Shown: in pieces, positions 8,200 to 16,057 of the stretch
Layout: every line of letters begins with the position of its first letter
Position numbering within the stretch: position 1 is the stretch's first letter
DNA from: Oscillospiraceae bacterium
GTDB taxonomy: Bacteria > Bacillota > Clostridia > Oscillospirales > Oscillospiraceae
Assembly: GCA_015067785.1 (NCBI GenBank)
Contig: SVLR01000011.1
Coordinates: forward strand, 1 to 60,377
Length of the DNA: 60,377 nucleotides
Reading direction: 5' to 3'
The notes under the pieces: model-generated
The model's database searches: none
Told to the model about the DNA's origin: nothing
What the model saw: only the letters and a program-made list of their open reading frames with translations
Position numbers and translations under genes: made by a program

Positions 8200-8349
8200 T
8201 TATTTTTTCCCCAAGCCGCAGATGCCCGCAAGGATCATACCGATGCCGAGACACCAGCAAAGAAAACCGCCCTCCAAGCCAAGACCCACCAGTACACCAA
8301 AGCCGAAGGCCATCAGACAGAAGCCAAATAACTGATTTTGCCGACACAT
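8200..8349 (-). CDS. Small two-segment membrane protein, function unknown
   Basis: A 49-codon frame starting with ATG at 8349, preceded by GAGGTGG at 7-nt spacing. The product is strongly hydrophobic: MCRQNQLFGFCLMAFGFGVL opens the first membrane segment, then a glycine-rich turn (LGLEGG), a second segment (FLCWCLGIGMILAGICGLG) and a Lys-Lys end. It sits directly upstream of sipL on the same strand, so a sporulation role is possible but not shown. A longer overlapping frame at 8165-8347 lacks such a ribosome site and membrane pattern. No named family is recognised. Confidence 0.72.
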   Translation of the reverse strand: MCRQNQLFGFCLMAFGFGVLVGLGLEGGFLCWCLGIGMILAGICGLGKK

Positions 8350-8366
8350 ATATACCACCTCAGGAA

Positions 8367-8394
8367 AGGGTATGCGTCAATTGGGAGAGATATG
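8367..8394 (-). promoter_or_regulatory. Candidate sigma-E promoter for the small membrane protein and sipL
   Basis: Minus strand CATATC (8394-8389), 14 bp, CATACCCT (8374-8367). This is close to the sigma-E consensus (ATATT, 14-15 bp, CATACANT). The start site would fall about at 8360, giving a very short leader that begins at the ribosome site, which is a weak point. sipL is a sigma-E gene in C. difficile, which fits. Confidence 0.4.
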
Positions 8395-8410
8395 CGCATA
8401 GCTGCAAAAT

Positions 8411-8598
8411 GGCTCCCCTGTGTAAGGGGAGCTGGCTTTTGCGAAGAATGAGCAAATGCCTGAGGGGTTGTAATATATCAATAGATGACAATCCCTCCGT
8501 CAAAAATCAGAGATTTTTGCCACCTCCCTTTGCACAAGGGAGGCTTTGGGTATGGTAGAAAATTGTCAATTGTCAATTATCCATTGTCCATTACAAAA
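8411..8598. repeat. Family A repeat plus heptamers
   Basis: Left half GGCTCCCC-TGTGTAA-GGGGAGCT with inner TTTTGCGAAGAATGAGCAAAT. Right half has CCTCC, the GTCAAAAATC/GATTTTTGCC stem, and CCTCCCTTTGCACAAGGGAGG. Heptamers (8562-8598) overlap the 3' end of the PBP gene and encode its last residues. Confidence 0.85.
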
Positions 8599-9804
8599 GA
8601 GCTGCCGGGCGATTGGCAGGCAGATCTCTGTGCCTGTGCCGGCATTTTCTGCGATGATCAGAAAGGCAATGGGACAGTCTTTCTCTAAGACAAAGCCGCA
8701 AAAAAGGGCGTTCGGCATTTCTGTGCCCACCTCTGCCGTGCCGGTCTTGGCGCAGACGGTGAGCCCTCCGAAGGATTCGTCTCCGTATTTCTTTTCCACA
8801 TTGCTGCGGAGGTAGGTTCTGAGGATTTCTGCGGTTTCCGGGGACAGTATGGGGGCATTGGAGATGGGCTTTGCCCTGTAGTGTATTTTATAGCCCTGCC
8901 GAATCTGTGCCATCAAATAAGGTCTTCTTCCCTGCCCGTCCCTTGCTATGGCAGATAAAAATGTGAGAAAGGCGCAGGGATTGATCTTGGTATCCCCCTG
9001 CCCCGCCCCGCTCCAGGGCAGAGAGATTTTTGCATCGTATCGCCCCGAGGCGGTGGTGAAGCCGTCAAAGGAAATGGGCGCAGTAAGACCGAATTTATCC
9101 GCATAGTGGGTCATTTTTTCTTCTCCCAGCTCTGCCGCAAGGGCAGCAAAGGCGCAATTGCAGGAATTGCGGAAGGCTTCCTGTAAGGTCTGTTTGCCGT
9201 GAGGTTTGGGGCAAGTGACCTTATCTGTGCCGAAATGCTGTTCTCCCTTACAGGAAAAAACCCGGCTTTCTATTTCCGGGTCATCCTCCAAAGCCGCCGC
9301 TAAGGTGACGAGCTTATAGATTGAACCGGGGGTATACCGTCCTCTTATAAAGCGGTTTACGAACATTCCCTCCACCGTTTCTCCTCTATTTTCCGGGTCG
9401 AAGGTAGGACTTGTGACGGCGCAGAGGATTTCTCCCGTTTGGTAATTCATCACCGCCACCGTGCCCCGTCTTTCCCCCAAAGCGGCAAGCGCTGCCCTTT
9501 GGAGGGGCGCAGAGACGGTCAGCCTTGCCCGACGGCTGCCGCCGCTATAGGAATAAATACCGTTTAAGAGATTATAGGAAAAGGCTTTTTCCGCGTAGTA
9601 AGAGAGCATGGTTTTCGGGATATTGCCCGCCCCGTCACCCAAAAGATGGACAGTAGCTTTGTCGGGAATGAGCTGCTCCCCTGACCGGTCTGTCACAATT
9701 GCGATGCCCGGTGGGGTGACCCAGCGGTAGGCGCAGAAGCCGTACTCTGCAAGGAAAACCGCAAACAGTAAAGAGAATGCCAAAATAAAATACTTAATTT
9801 TCAT
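8566..9804 (-). CDS. pbpA: Class B penicillin-binding protein (short, PbpA/PBP2-like)
   Basis: Peptidoglycan transpeptidase, 412 residues: one N-terminal membrane anchor (about 3-23), a reduced N-terminal pedestal, and a transpeptidase domain. Active-site motifs are SIYK (Ser161, Lys164), SCN (214-216) and KTG (353-355). It is much shorter than vegetative FtsI/PBP2 (550-700 residues) and has no PASTA domains. It overlaps the upstream FtsW/RodA-like gene by 11 bp, the classic SEDS plus class B PBP pairing for septal, elongation or spore-cortex synthesis. The longer frame to 9885 lies inside the partner gene and is rejected. The last residues (NGQWIIDN) are encoded by the heptamer repeat. Confidence 0.9.
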   Translation of the reverse strand: MKIKYFILAFSLLFAVFLAEYGFCAYRWVTPPGIAIVTDRSGEQLIPDKATVHLLGDGAGNIPKTMLSYYAEKAFSYNLLNGIYSYSGGSRRARLTVSAPLQRAALAALGERRGTVAVMNYQTGEILCAVTSPTFDPENRGETVEGMFVNRFIRGRYTPGSIYKLVTLAAALEDDPEIESRVFSCKGEQHFGTDKVTCPKPHGKQTLQEAFRNSCNCAFAALAAELGEEKMTHYADKFGLTAPISFDGFTTASGRYDAKISLPWSGAGQGDTKINPCAFLTFLSAIARDGQGRRPYLMAQIRQGYKIHYRAKPISNAPILSPETAEILRTYLRSNVEKKYGDESFGGLTVCAKTGTAEVGTEMPNALFCGFVLEKDCPIAFLIIAENAGTGTEICLPIARQLFCNGQWIIDN

Positions 9805-11020
9805 CCTCTGCCTCCAAAAATGCCAGACTTCCCCACGCGCAGAGCATAGCGGAGCCGCCGTTGGATACAAACGGAAAGGGCACACCGGTAAAGGGTAAAA
9901 AGTCCACCATTCCGAAAAAGTTCAGCGCTGTCTGGGTCAGAAACAAAACGGCAGCGCCGATGGCATAAACGCTTTTCTTGCCGCCACCGGCAAGCAGCAA
10001 AATTGCCGCCACCGCCGAGATGACCGAAATAAGTCCCCACTGCTCCCCCAGCGTTGCGACAGCCAGATCCGAGGCGGCAGAAAAGAGCCTTTTCATCTCT
10101 CCCCTGCCTGCCCCCAATCCCAACAGTCCCCCGGCGGCAAGTCCACCCAGCGCCTTTGTCTGTTGGTAGCCGCTGCCGTAGGGATCGTCCCATATATGCC
10201 CCCAAGCGGCAAATCGCGCCTGCAGCCGGGGCACGGTCCTGACGGCGATCCCGCCGATCACTCCGCCGCCCAACAGTGCCCCAGTACCCAGAAAGTGGCT
10301 TCGGTGAAACAGAAGCACAGACAGTACGGCAAAATAGATCAGCGCCGTGCCGAAATCCCCGGAAAGGCAAAGCAGGAGGCAGCAGCCTATGCCATAGAGA
10401 AAAAAGGCAAGCCTTTCCCGTTTTGCAACCGCCATACTGCCTGCCATGATCAGCGATAGCTTTGCAAGCTCTGCGGGCTGGAAGGAGAAGTTTCCAAAAT
10501 AGAGCCAGCTTCTTGCTCCATTTTGCTCCCTGCCAAGGAGCAGTACTGCCCATAAAAGCCAAATACCACCAATAATCAGCACATATCCTGCCACCTTGCT
10601 CCACTTTCGTCCCCCAAGTGCCATTTTCAGCCAGAAATACAACCCGATGCCCAAAAAGACGGCAAACACCTGCTTAGGCGCTTCCTCCGGACAAACGGTA
10701 GAAATAACACACATCCCCAGCGTACAAAGGTATAAGGCGAACAAAGTGTTTCTATGGAGATTTTTGAAAAGGTACAGCGCGCAGCCGGCGGCAGCAAGTC
10801 CCCCAAACCCCCAAAGAACAGAAAATGCGATCTTTCGGGGCTGACCCAAGGCATAAGAACAGGCAAATAAAAGCTGTAGCAGCGTCAGCATCGCGAAAGA
10901 TCGCAAAGGATATGTGTATTTACTTGTTTTTCGCAGGAATAGAAAGGAAAGGATCGGCGCAGCATACCGCCCGATGGCGGTGAGCAGCGAAGAATAGATG
11001 GTTATGGGCAGCGTAAGCAC
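9794..11020 (-). CDS. FtsW/RodA/SpoVE family SEDS glycosyltransferase
   Basis: Polytopic membrane protein of the SEDS family, which polymerises lipid II into glycan strands together with its class B PBP. It has about ten hydrophobic segments. SEDS signatures are visible: ARSWLYFGNFSFQPAELAKL, then GYQQTKALGGLAAGGLLGLG, then DLAVATLGEQWGL, and the C-terminal FTGVPFPFVSNGGSAML. The start is uncertain: upstream codons to 11059 (STINCQLSIKK) are encoded by heptamer repeat, and the only purine-rich stretch (AAGAAAGG) lies just before GTG 11020. Which SEDS role it plays (division, elongation or SpoVE-like cortex) cannot be decided; the short PBP partner makes a specialised role plausible. Confidence 0.88.
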   Translation of the reverse strand: MLTLPITIYSSLLTAIGRYAAPILSFLFLRKTSKYTYPLRSFAMLTLLQLLFACSYALGQPRKIAFSVLWGFGGLAAAGCALYLFKNLHRNTLFALYLCTLGMCVISTVCPEEAPKQVFAVFLGIGLYFWLKMALGGRKWSKVAGYVLIIGGIWLLWAVLLLGREQNGARSWLYFGNFSFQPAELAKLSLIMAGSMAVAKRERLAFFLYGIGCCLLLCLSGDFGTALIYFAVLSVLLFHRSHFLGTGALLGGGVIGGIAVRTVPRLQARFAAWGHIWDDPYGSGYQQTKALGGLAAGGLLGLGAGRGEMKRLFSAASDLAVATLGEQWGLISVISAVAAILLLAGGGKKSVYAIGAAVLFLTQTALNFFGMVDFLPFTGVPFPFVSNGGSAMLCAWGSLAFLEAEDEN

Positions 11021-11029
11021 ACCTTTCTT

Positions 11030-11144
11030 AATTGACAATTGACAATTGATAGTTGACAATTAAGGTGTCTGCCTTGCAGACGAAATCGAAATCATCGCGC
11101 AGCGATACCCCAATTGTCCATTGTCCATTGTCAATTGTCAATTA
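11030..11144. repeat. Heptamer repeat clusters
   Basis: Two runs of the CAATTGA/TTGTCAA heptamer (11032-11062 and 11111-11144) in the 120-bp gap between nfo and the SEDS gene. A short GTCTGC/GCAGAC hairpin lies between them. No promoter is seen. Confidence 0.8.
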
Positions 11145-11972
11145 TTTATTCTCCATTTCCCGGAGCATAGCAATTTCTTTTTCGTAGCCAGGCAGCTCGT
11201 TGGGGGTCTCCAAAATCATCGGCTTGCCGCGAAGAAGGGGGTGACAGACCACATTGCGGAAAGTATCCAATCCCAAAGCACCGTCACCGATACATTCGTG
11301 GCGGTCCTTATGGCTGGCGAAGGGGTTTTTGGAATCGTTGATATGGATGGCCTTCAGGCGGTCAAGACCCACCACGCGGTCAAATTCTTTTAGCACACCG
11401 TCCAAGTCGTTTACGATGTCATAGCCTGCGTCATAAACATGGCAGGTATCGAGACACACGCCCACGCTGTCGTCCCCTACACCGTCTATGATTGCCCGAA
11501 GCTCCTCAAATCTTCCACCGATCTCGCTTCCTTTTCCTGCCATTCCTTCCAAAAGCACGGTAACAGGATAGCCGGGCGCAAGGGCAGCCTTCAGGGCGTC
11601 TACGATTTGAGAAATGCCGGTTTCCGTACCCTGTCCCACATGGCTGCCGGGGTGGAAATTATAGAAATTGCCGGGCAGCGCCGCCATCCGTCGCAGATCG
11701 TCTGCCAAAACAGAAGCGGCAAAGGCTCTCGCAGAGGGTTCTGCCGTGCAGAGATTCATTGTGTATGCGCCGTGGGCGACCAGCGGGGCAAACTGCAGCT
11801 CTTCCATGCGTTTTACCGCTGCGGCGGCATCCGCCGGGTCTTCCGGTCTTGCCTGACTTCCCCGGGGATTGCGAGTAAAGAAAGCGAATGTATTTGCGCC
11901 GATGGAGTGGGCTGTACGGACGGTTTCCGCATAACCCTTGGATATGGATAGATGACAGCCAAGTGCAAGCAT
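11142..11972 (-). CDS. nfo: Endonuclease IV (AP endonuclease)
   Basis: DNA repair enzyme that cleaves the backbone 5' of abasic sites; zinc-dependent TIM barrel of the AP endonuclease 2 family, 276 residues (normal length). Metal-site motifs visible are NFHPGSHVGQG, CLDTCHVYDAGYD, HINDSKNPFASHKDRH and the final LETPN. The start ATG 11972 (MLALGCHLS) follows AAAGGAGA. A longer frame to 12101 would translate a family C repeat and is rejected. It appears to stand alone between repeats, and its stop lies at the edge of a heptamer cluster. Confidence 0.94.
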   Translation of the reverse strand: MLALGCHLSISKGYAETVRTAHSIGANTFAFFTRNPRGSQARPEDPADAAAAVKRMEELQFAPLVAHGAYTMNLCTAEPSARAFAASVLADDLRRMAALPGNFYNFHPGSHVGQGTETGISQIVDALKAALAPGYPVTVLLEGMAGKGSEIGGRFEELRAIIDGVGDDSVGVCLDTCHVYDAGYDIVNDLDGVLKEFDRVVGLDRLKAIHINDSKNPFASHKDRHECIGDGALGLDTFRNVVCHPLLRGKPMILETPNELPGYEKEIAMLREMENK

Positions 11973-12013
11973 AGATATGTCTCCTTTGTAAATATAGGAT
12001 TGCAGGTCAAAAA

Positions 12014-12110
12014 CCTTCCCCTCTGGGGAAGGTGGCACGCCGTCAGGCGTGACGGATGAGGTCAAAACCTCACCCACCGCTACGCGGTCCCCCCTCCCCA
12101 AAGGGGAGGG
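12014..12110. repeat. Family C repeat
   Basis: Begins with a CCTTCCCC-TCTG-GGGAAGG palindrome, then an inner GGCACGCCGT / ACGGCGTGAC-like stem and GATGAGG. It continues with CCTCACCCACCGCTACGCGG and ends with CCCTCCCC-AAA-GGGGAGGG. Confidence 0.8.
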
Positions 12111-12139
12111 TATCTTTATTTTACCACATTTTAAGAGAA

Positions 12140-12168
12140 TTGCAATTTGTATTTTCTTGTGGTAAAAT
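12140..12168 (+). promoter_or_regulatory. Promoter of the WYL regulator gene
   Basis: TTGCAA (12140-12145), 17 bp, TAAAAT (12163-12168). The leader to the ATG is only about 15 nt and contains AAGGAG. Confidence 0.75.
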
Positions 12169-12188
12169 AGAAAAAAGGAGTGATCTCT

Positions 12189-13163
12189 ATGCCAAAGTCG
12201 GACAATCAGAAGCTGAAGATCTTATATATCTATGACTATTTACTGAAAAACTCCCATGAAAATCACCCGGTGAAAGCGGCGGAGCTTATTTCTATGTTAG
12301 AGAAAAAGGGCATTTCCTGCGACCGGAAAACCGTTTATTCCGACATTGGGGCGCTGCAGGATTACGGTCTGGATATCGAGACCGTACCCGGCAGAAACGG
12401 CGGTTATTTCGTTGCCTCCCGTATTTTCGAGCTGCCGGAATTAAAGCTCCTCATTGACGCCGTCCAGTCCAGCCGGTACTTAACGGAAAAGAAGTCCCGG
12501 GAGCTCATCGGCAAGCTCTGCGCCCAATGCAACGAAGAGGACGCCCGGTTTGTCCGGCGGAGTGTCTTCGTCTCCGGGCGGGTCAAGAGCATGAACGAAT
12601 CCATTTACTATAATGTGGATGCCATTCAGGAGGCCATCGGGGAAAACAAGCAGATCACCTTCCGCTACTTTGACTGGGATATGAGGGGGCAGCGGGCTTA
12701 TCGGGAAAAGACCTATGCCGCAAGCCCTTACGGACTTCTGCAGGATAATGAAAACTGCTATCTGCTGGCATTTTCCGAGCGCCACGGTGTCACCTCCTAC
12801 CGGGTGGACCGGATGGCGAATATCACCATTTTGGACGAAAAGCGGCTGCCTTGCCCGGAGCTGGCAGACACCAAGCTTCAGGAGTACGCAAACCGAATGT
12901 TTCAGATGTTCGCAGGCGAAACGGTGGATGTGAAGATGCGGTTTCACAAGACACTGCTCAATGTGGTCATCGACCGCTTTGGGAAGGAAACGATGTTAAT
13001 TCCCGATGGAGCGGAGCATTTTATTTTTACCGTAAAGGTGGCGGTGTCCCCCATGTTTTTAAGCTGGGTCATCGGCTTTGGCAATCTGGCGAAAATCCTC
13101 CATCCCCAGTCGGTAGCGGATGCCTGCATCGCGCTGTGCAAAGAGACAATTGGGCAGTATTGA
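12189..13163 (+). CDS. WYL-domain transcriptional regulator (YafY-like)
   Basis: Cytoplasmic DNA-binding regulator, 324 residues. It has an N-terminal winged helix (about 1-75; SCDRKTVYSDIGALQDYG is the recognition region), a WYL domain (about 130-205, ITFRYFDWDM onward, with the SYRVDRM segment), and a WCX C-terminal extension (PQSVADACIALC). WYL proteins bind nucleic-acid or nucleotide ligands and often control DNA-damage, defence or metabolic genes. I chose ATG 12189 (AAGGAG at 8 nt) over the GTG at 12180. No obvious target gene lies beside it; the neighbours are nfo (opposite strand) and a lipoprotein. Confidence 0.9.
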   Translation: MPKSDNQKLKILYIYDYLLKNSHENHPVKAAELISMLEKKGISCDRKTVYSDIGALQDYGLDIETVPGRNGGYFVASRIFELPELKLLIDAVQSSRYLTEKKSRELIGKLCAQCNEEDARFVRRSVFVSGRVKSMNESIYYNVDAIQEAIGENKQITFRYFDWDMRGQRAYREKTYAASPYGLLQDNENCYLLAFSERHGVTSYRVDRMANITILDEKRLPCPELADTKLQEYANRMFQMFAGETVDVKMRFHKTLLNVVIDRFGKETMLIPDGAEHFIFTVKVAVSPMFLSWVIGFGNLAKILHPQSVADACIALCKETIGQY

Positions 13164-13200
13164 GAGTTACAAAATACAAATTATATCCTCGAAAAAGCGT

Positions 13201-13320
13201 GTCATTCTGAGCGGAGCGCAGCGAAGTCGAAGAATCCGTATTTTAAGGAACGGATCCTTCGACTCCCTTCGGTCGCTCAGGATGACAGAGAAGAATTATC
13301 AATTGTCAATTGTCAATTCG
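13201..13320. repeat. Family B repeat plus heptamers
   Basis: Left arm GTCATTCTGAGCGGAGCG and GTCGAAGAATCCGT; right arm ACGGATCCTTCGACTCCC and GGTCGCTCAGGATGACA (13201-13287), so the two arms are imperfect reverse complements. Heptamers at 13296-13318 abut the lipoprotein stop. Confidence 0.85.
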
Positions 13321-13801
13321 TAAGGCGGACAGACTGGAAGATCTCCTGCCATGTGTTGGAAAGCGCACCGGCACTTTCGCTGGGTGCCATTGCAGTGACG
13401 GCATAGTGGAAATTACCGTCGTCGATGATGGCAGTTTGGGCGATCTGGTCGCCACCCTCCCCTGCGGCGGTCCATACGCAGCGATAAAGGCGAAGACCTT
13501 CCTTTTCCGTTTCCAAAAGGGTCAACCGTTCAAGCGTGTAGCCGGTAACCTGTCGGAGAGTCTCTTCTAAATTGCCCCCCTGGAGGGTCTGCACGCAAAC
13601 ACTGTATCCGTCGCACAGATAGAGTTTCCCCTGCTCGCTGCTTAGGGTCTGGACAGCGGCATCCGACGGCAGGACGAGTGCCACTTCCCGGGGTGTCAGG
13701 GTTTCCGGGGCATACACATCCCCTACGGTCTCAAAATCCCCCCGGGTGTTGCAGCCGGTAAGGAAAAAGAGCATTACAAAAAGCAAAATCCATTTTTTCA
13801 A
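13313..13801 (-). CDS. Predicted lipoprotein, function unknown
   Basis: 162-residue product with a type II signal peptide (MKKWILLFVMLFFLTGC), so it should be lipid-anchored to the outer face of the membrane through Cys17. The start is TTG at 13801, placed by GGGAGGCGG seven bases upstream. The mature part is about 145 residues without a recognised domain. It looks like a small alpha/beta fold of the kind seen in short Firmicutes lipoproteins (EETLRQVTGYTLERLTLLE, then AIIDDGNFHYAVTAM, ending TWQEIFQSVRLTN). It is a single gene between repeats, and its last codons lie in heptamer repeat. Confidence 0.75.
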   Translation of the reverse strand: MKKWILLFVMLFFLTGCNTRGDFETVGDVYAPETLTPREVALVLPSDAAVQTLSSEQGKLYLCDGYSVCVQTLQGGNLEETLRQVTGYTLERLTLLETEKEGLRLYRCVWTAAGEGGDQIAQTAIIDDGNFHYAVTAMAPSESAGALSNTWQEIFQSVRLTN

Positions 13802-13875
13802 AGCAATCCGCCTCCCAAAATCTTTTTTTCTTTCCTTCTGCTTCTAATAAATGCGGGAAAGTTCAGAAAAATGAT

Positions 13876-13904
13876 TTGACATTTGGGAAAATATGTGCTT
13901 AAAT
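13876..13904 (+). promoter_or_regulatory. Promoter of the 105-aa membrane protein gene
   Basis: Consensus TTGACA (13876-13881), 17 bp, TTAAAT (13899-13904). Confidence 0.75.
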
Positions 13905-13940
13905 AAATGATAGAAAATTATGTAATGGGAGGAACATCCT

Positions 13941-14258
13941 ATGCCTGAACTTATTGATGGTGTAAATTCCAATATAGTGATAATCGTTGTCGCCATTGGC
14001 GTTGCCTGCCTGCAGTTCTTCTTTAGCTGGAAGTGGGACAATGTTTTCGCCAAGCTGGCACCCACCATTGTCTCTGCTCTCTTTATGATCTTCTGCTTCC
14101 TGATGATGTACTTCGGTCAGGGCTGGGATGTCATCGGCTGGCTGGTTTGGTGGATCATTTCTCTTGTCATGCTGGCTGCTGACGGTCTCGGCTGGATCGC
14201 ATATGCCATTTACCGCGCTGTCGCGGAAGGCGACCCCCGTATCCCCGAGGGAATGTAA
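13941..14258 (+). CDS. Small integral membrane protein, function unknown
   Basis: 105 residues with three predicted membrane segments: about 12-27 (IVIIVVAIGVACLQFFF), 38-58 (LAPTIVSALFMIFCFLMMYF) and 63-82 (VIGWLVWWIISLVMLAADGL). A short polar C-terminus follows. ATG 13941 has GGGAGG at good spacing, a consensus promoter lies upstream and an intrinsic terminator downstream, so it is a free-standing and probably well-expressed gene. No family is recognised. The long open frame on the opposite strand (13899-14372) is a shadow. Confidence 0.8.
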   Translation: MPELIDGVNSNIVIIVVAIGVACLQFFFSWKWDNVFAKLAPTIVSALFMIFCFLMMYFGQGWDVIGWLVWWIISLVMLAADGLGWIAYAIYRAVAEGDPRIPEGM

Positions 14259-14268
14259 TGTACATAAA

Positions 14269-14296
14269 AAGACCACCCGATCGGGTGGTCTTTTTT
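14269..14296 (+). terminator. Terminator of the 105-aa membrane protein gene
   Basis: Hairpin AAGACCACCC-GATC-GGGTGGTCTT followed by a run of T. Confidence 0.9.
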
Positions 14297-14305
14297 CGTT
14301 AATCG

Positions 14306-14487
14306 TGTAGGGACGATGGTGCGGCAAAAACCCTCCCCTTTGGGGAGGGTGGATTTTGCGAGGAACGAGCAAAAGACGGGTGAGGTTTTTACCTCATCCG
14401 ACCTCGCTTTGCTCGGCCACCTTCCCCAGAGGGGAAGGTTTTGGCGGACGACCGATGGTCGCCCCTACCAACTATCAACTATCAATT
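14306..14487. repeat. Family F half, family C repeat, family F half, heptamers
   Basis: GTAGGGACGATGG (14306), a family C copy (CCCTCCCC-TTT-GGGGAGGG at 14331 to CCTTCCCCAGAGGGGAAGG at 14438) and GACCGATGGTCGCCCCTACC (14448-14467). The family F halves thus enclose the C copy, as if C were nested within F. Heptamers follow to the stop of the flavoprotein gene. Confidence 0.75.
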
Positions 14488-16057
14488 ATCCATTAAGCAT
14501 TGCTTCTGCGGTAAGGATGCCGTCGATGGCGGCGGACATAATGCCGCCGGCATAGCCTGCGCCCTCGCCGGTAGGATAAAGACCGGAAAGGCCGATGCTC
14601 TGCCGATCCTCTTCACGGAGAATCCGTACCGGAGAGGAGGACCTTGTTTCCGGGGCGGTAAGGATCGCATCGGGATTAGAAAAGCCGGGCAACTGCCGAT
14701 CCAGCATTGGGATGGCTTTCTTCAAGGCATCGGTGATCACCGGGGGCAGGATTTCGTTAAGATCACAAAAATGCACACCGGGGCGGTAAGTAGGGGTAAT
14801 GTCCCCTGCTTTTTTTGTTGCCGTTCCTGAAAGGAAATCTCCTACCCGCTGGGCAGGCGCACAGTAGGAATTTGTAAGACCATAGGCTTTTCTCTCTATC
14901 TCCCGCTGCCAGTACATACCGGAAAGGGGTCCCTCCGTGGGGAAATCCGAGGGATTCACACCCACCAAAATGGCCGCATTGGCATTTTCCCCCTCCCGGG
15001 TACTGTTACTCATACCGTTTGTGACGATGCCGCCCTCTTCGCTGGCAGCCGCCACCACAAAGCCGCCGGGACACATACAGAAGCTATAGACCGTTCTGCC
15101 GTCCAAATGCTGCACTAACTTATAGCTTGCCGGGGGCAGTACCGGGCGATTACAGCCATATTGGGAAAAATCTACCGTTTCCTGCTTATGCTCGATGCGC
15201 ACACCCATGGAAAAGGGCTTTGCCTCCATAGGGATGCTCCGCGCCAGCAGCTTCTCAAAGGTATCTCTTGCGCTGTGCCCGATGGCAAGGACAGCTTTTT
15301 CACAGGGGAGTATTTCCCCGCCATTTATCTCCAAGGCAGAAAGACTGCTGTTTTCGGAGAAAATGTCCGTCACCTGGGCGTTGAATCTGACCTCGCCGCC
15401 CAGCTCGATGATTCTTTTTCTGATATTCTGCACCACGGTCAGCAGCACATCGGTGCCCACATGGGGCTTGGCGTCAAAGAGGATATCCTCCCCTGCGCCG
15501 GCGTGCACCATCTGCTCCAGCACCCAATCAAGGCGTGGGTTATTGACACCGGTATTTAATTTACCGTCGGAAAATGTTCCTGCGCCGCCTTCACCGAACT
15601 GGACATTGCTTTTGGGGTCTAATTTGCCGCCGGCAAAAAAGGCGTCAACTTTTTCCTTGCGGGTGATCGCATCGTCGCCCCGCTCCAAAACGATGGGTTT
15701 TTGTCCTGCCAGCGCCAAAATGAGCGCAGCGAACATACCCGCAGGGCCAAAGCCGATGACCACCGGGCGGATTTCGGGAGATGGCATATTTTTCGGTGGC
15801 TTATAGCGGGGCGCATTCACAAGCTCCGCCTGCTTACAGCGGCTTTCCTTCAGTATTTTCTTTTCGCTGCCGTCAACAAGTACATCCACCGTATAGACGA
15901 TCTTTACCTCCGGCTTTTTCCGGGCATCGATGCTGCGGCGGACGATACGGAGCTTTCGTATTTTCGAGGGAGAAATGCGCAGGAGCTTGGCGGCTTCAAA
16001 GCTAAGCTGAGCCACATTATGCTCCGGCGGGAGTGGGATTTGTTTGACACGGATCAT
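14486..16057 (-). CDS. FAD-dependent oxidoreductase (FAD-dependent protein C-terminal domain family)
   Basis: 523-residue flavoprotein. An N-terminal RNA-binding-like segment (about 1-90, with SPSKIRKLRIVRRSIDARKK) precedes a two-dinucleotide-binding FAD domain. Visible motifs are VVIGFGPAGMFAAL (the GxGxxG site) and the family-typical FGEGGAGTFSDGKLNTG, with a C-terminal YPTGEGAGYAGGIMSAAIDG. The family is common in Firmicutes and called an NAD(FAD)-utilizing dehydrogenase; its substrate is not known. The ATG overlaps the upstream HI0933-like flavoprotein stop as ATGA, with GGGGAGGAAG before it, so the two flavoproteins form one translational unit. The longer frame to 16111 lies inside the neighbour. 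Confidence 0.88.
   Translation of the reverse strand: MIRVKQIPLPPEHNVAQLSFEAAKLLRISPSKIRKLRIVRRSIDARKKPEVKIVYTVDVLVDGSEKKILKESRCKQAELVNAPRYKPPKNMPSPEIRPVVIGFGPAGMFAALILALAGQKPIVLERGDDAITRKEKVDAFFAGGKLDPKSNVQFGEGGAGTFSDGKLNTGVNNPRLDWVLEQMVHAGAGEDILFDAKPHVGTDVLLTVVQNIRKRIIELGGEVRFNAQVTDIFSENSSLSALEINGGEILPCEKAVLAIGHSARDTFEKLLARSIPMEAKPFSMGVRIEHKQETVDFSQYGCNRPVLPPASYKLVQHLDGRTVYSFCMCPGGFVVAAASEEGGIVTNGMSNSTREGENANAAILVGVNPSDFPTEGPLSGMYWQREIERKAYGLTNSYCAPAQRVGDFLSGTATKKAGDITPTYRPGVHFCDLNEILPPVITDALKKAIPMLDRQLPGFSNPDAILTAPETRSSSPVRILREEDRQSIGLSGLYPTGEGAGYAGGIMSAAIDGILTAEAMLNG

Noticed and set aside
8165..8347. 60-codon frame overlapping the small gene before sipL
   Set aside because: The alternative 49-codon frame has a good ribosome site and a clear two-segment membrane protein; this one has neither.
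13899..14372. 157-codon frame opposite the 105-aa membrane protein
   Set aside because: It crosses the promoter, gene and terminator of a well-supported plus-strand gene and begins in a repeat.
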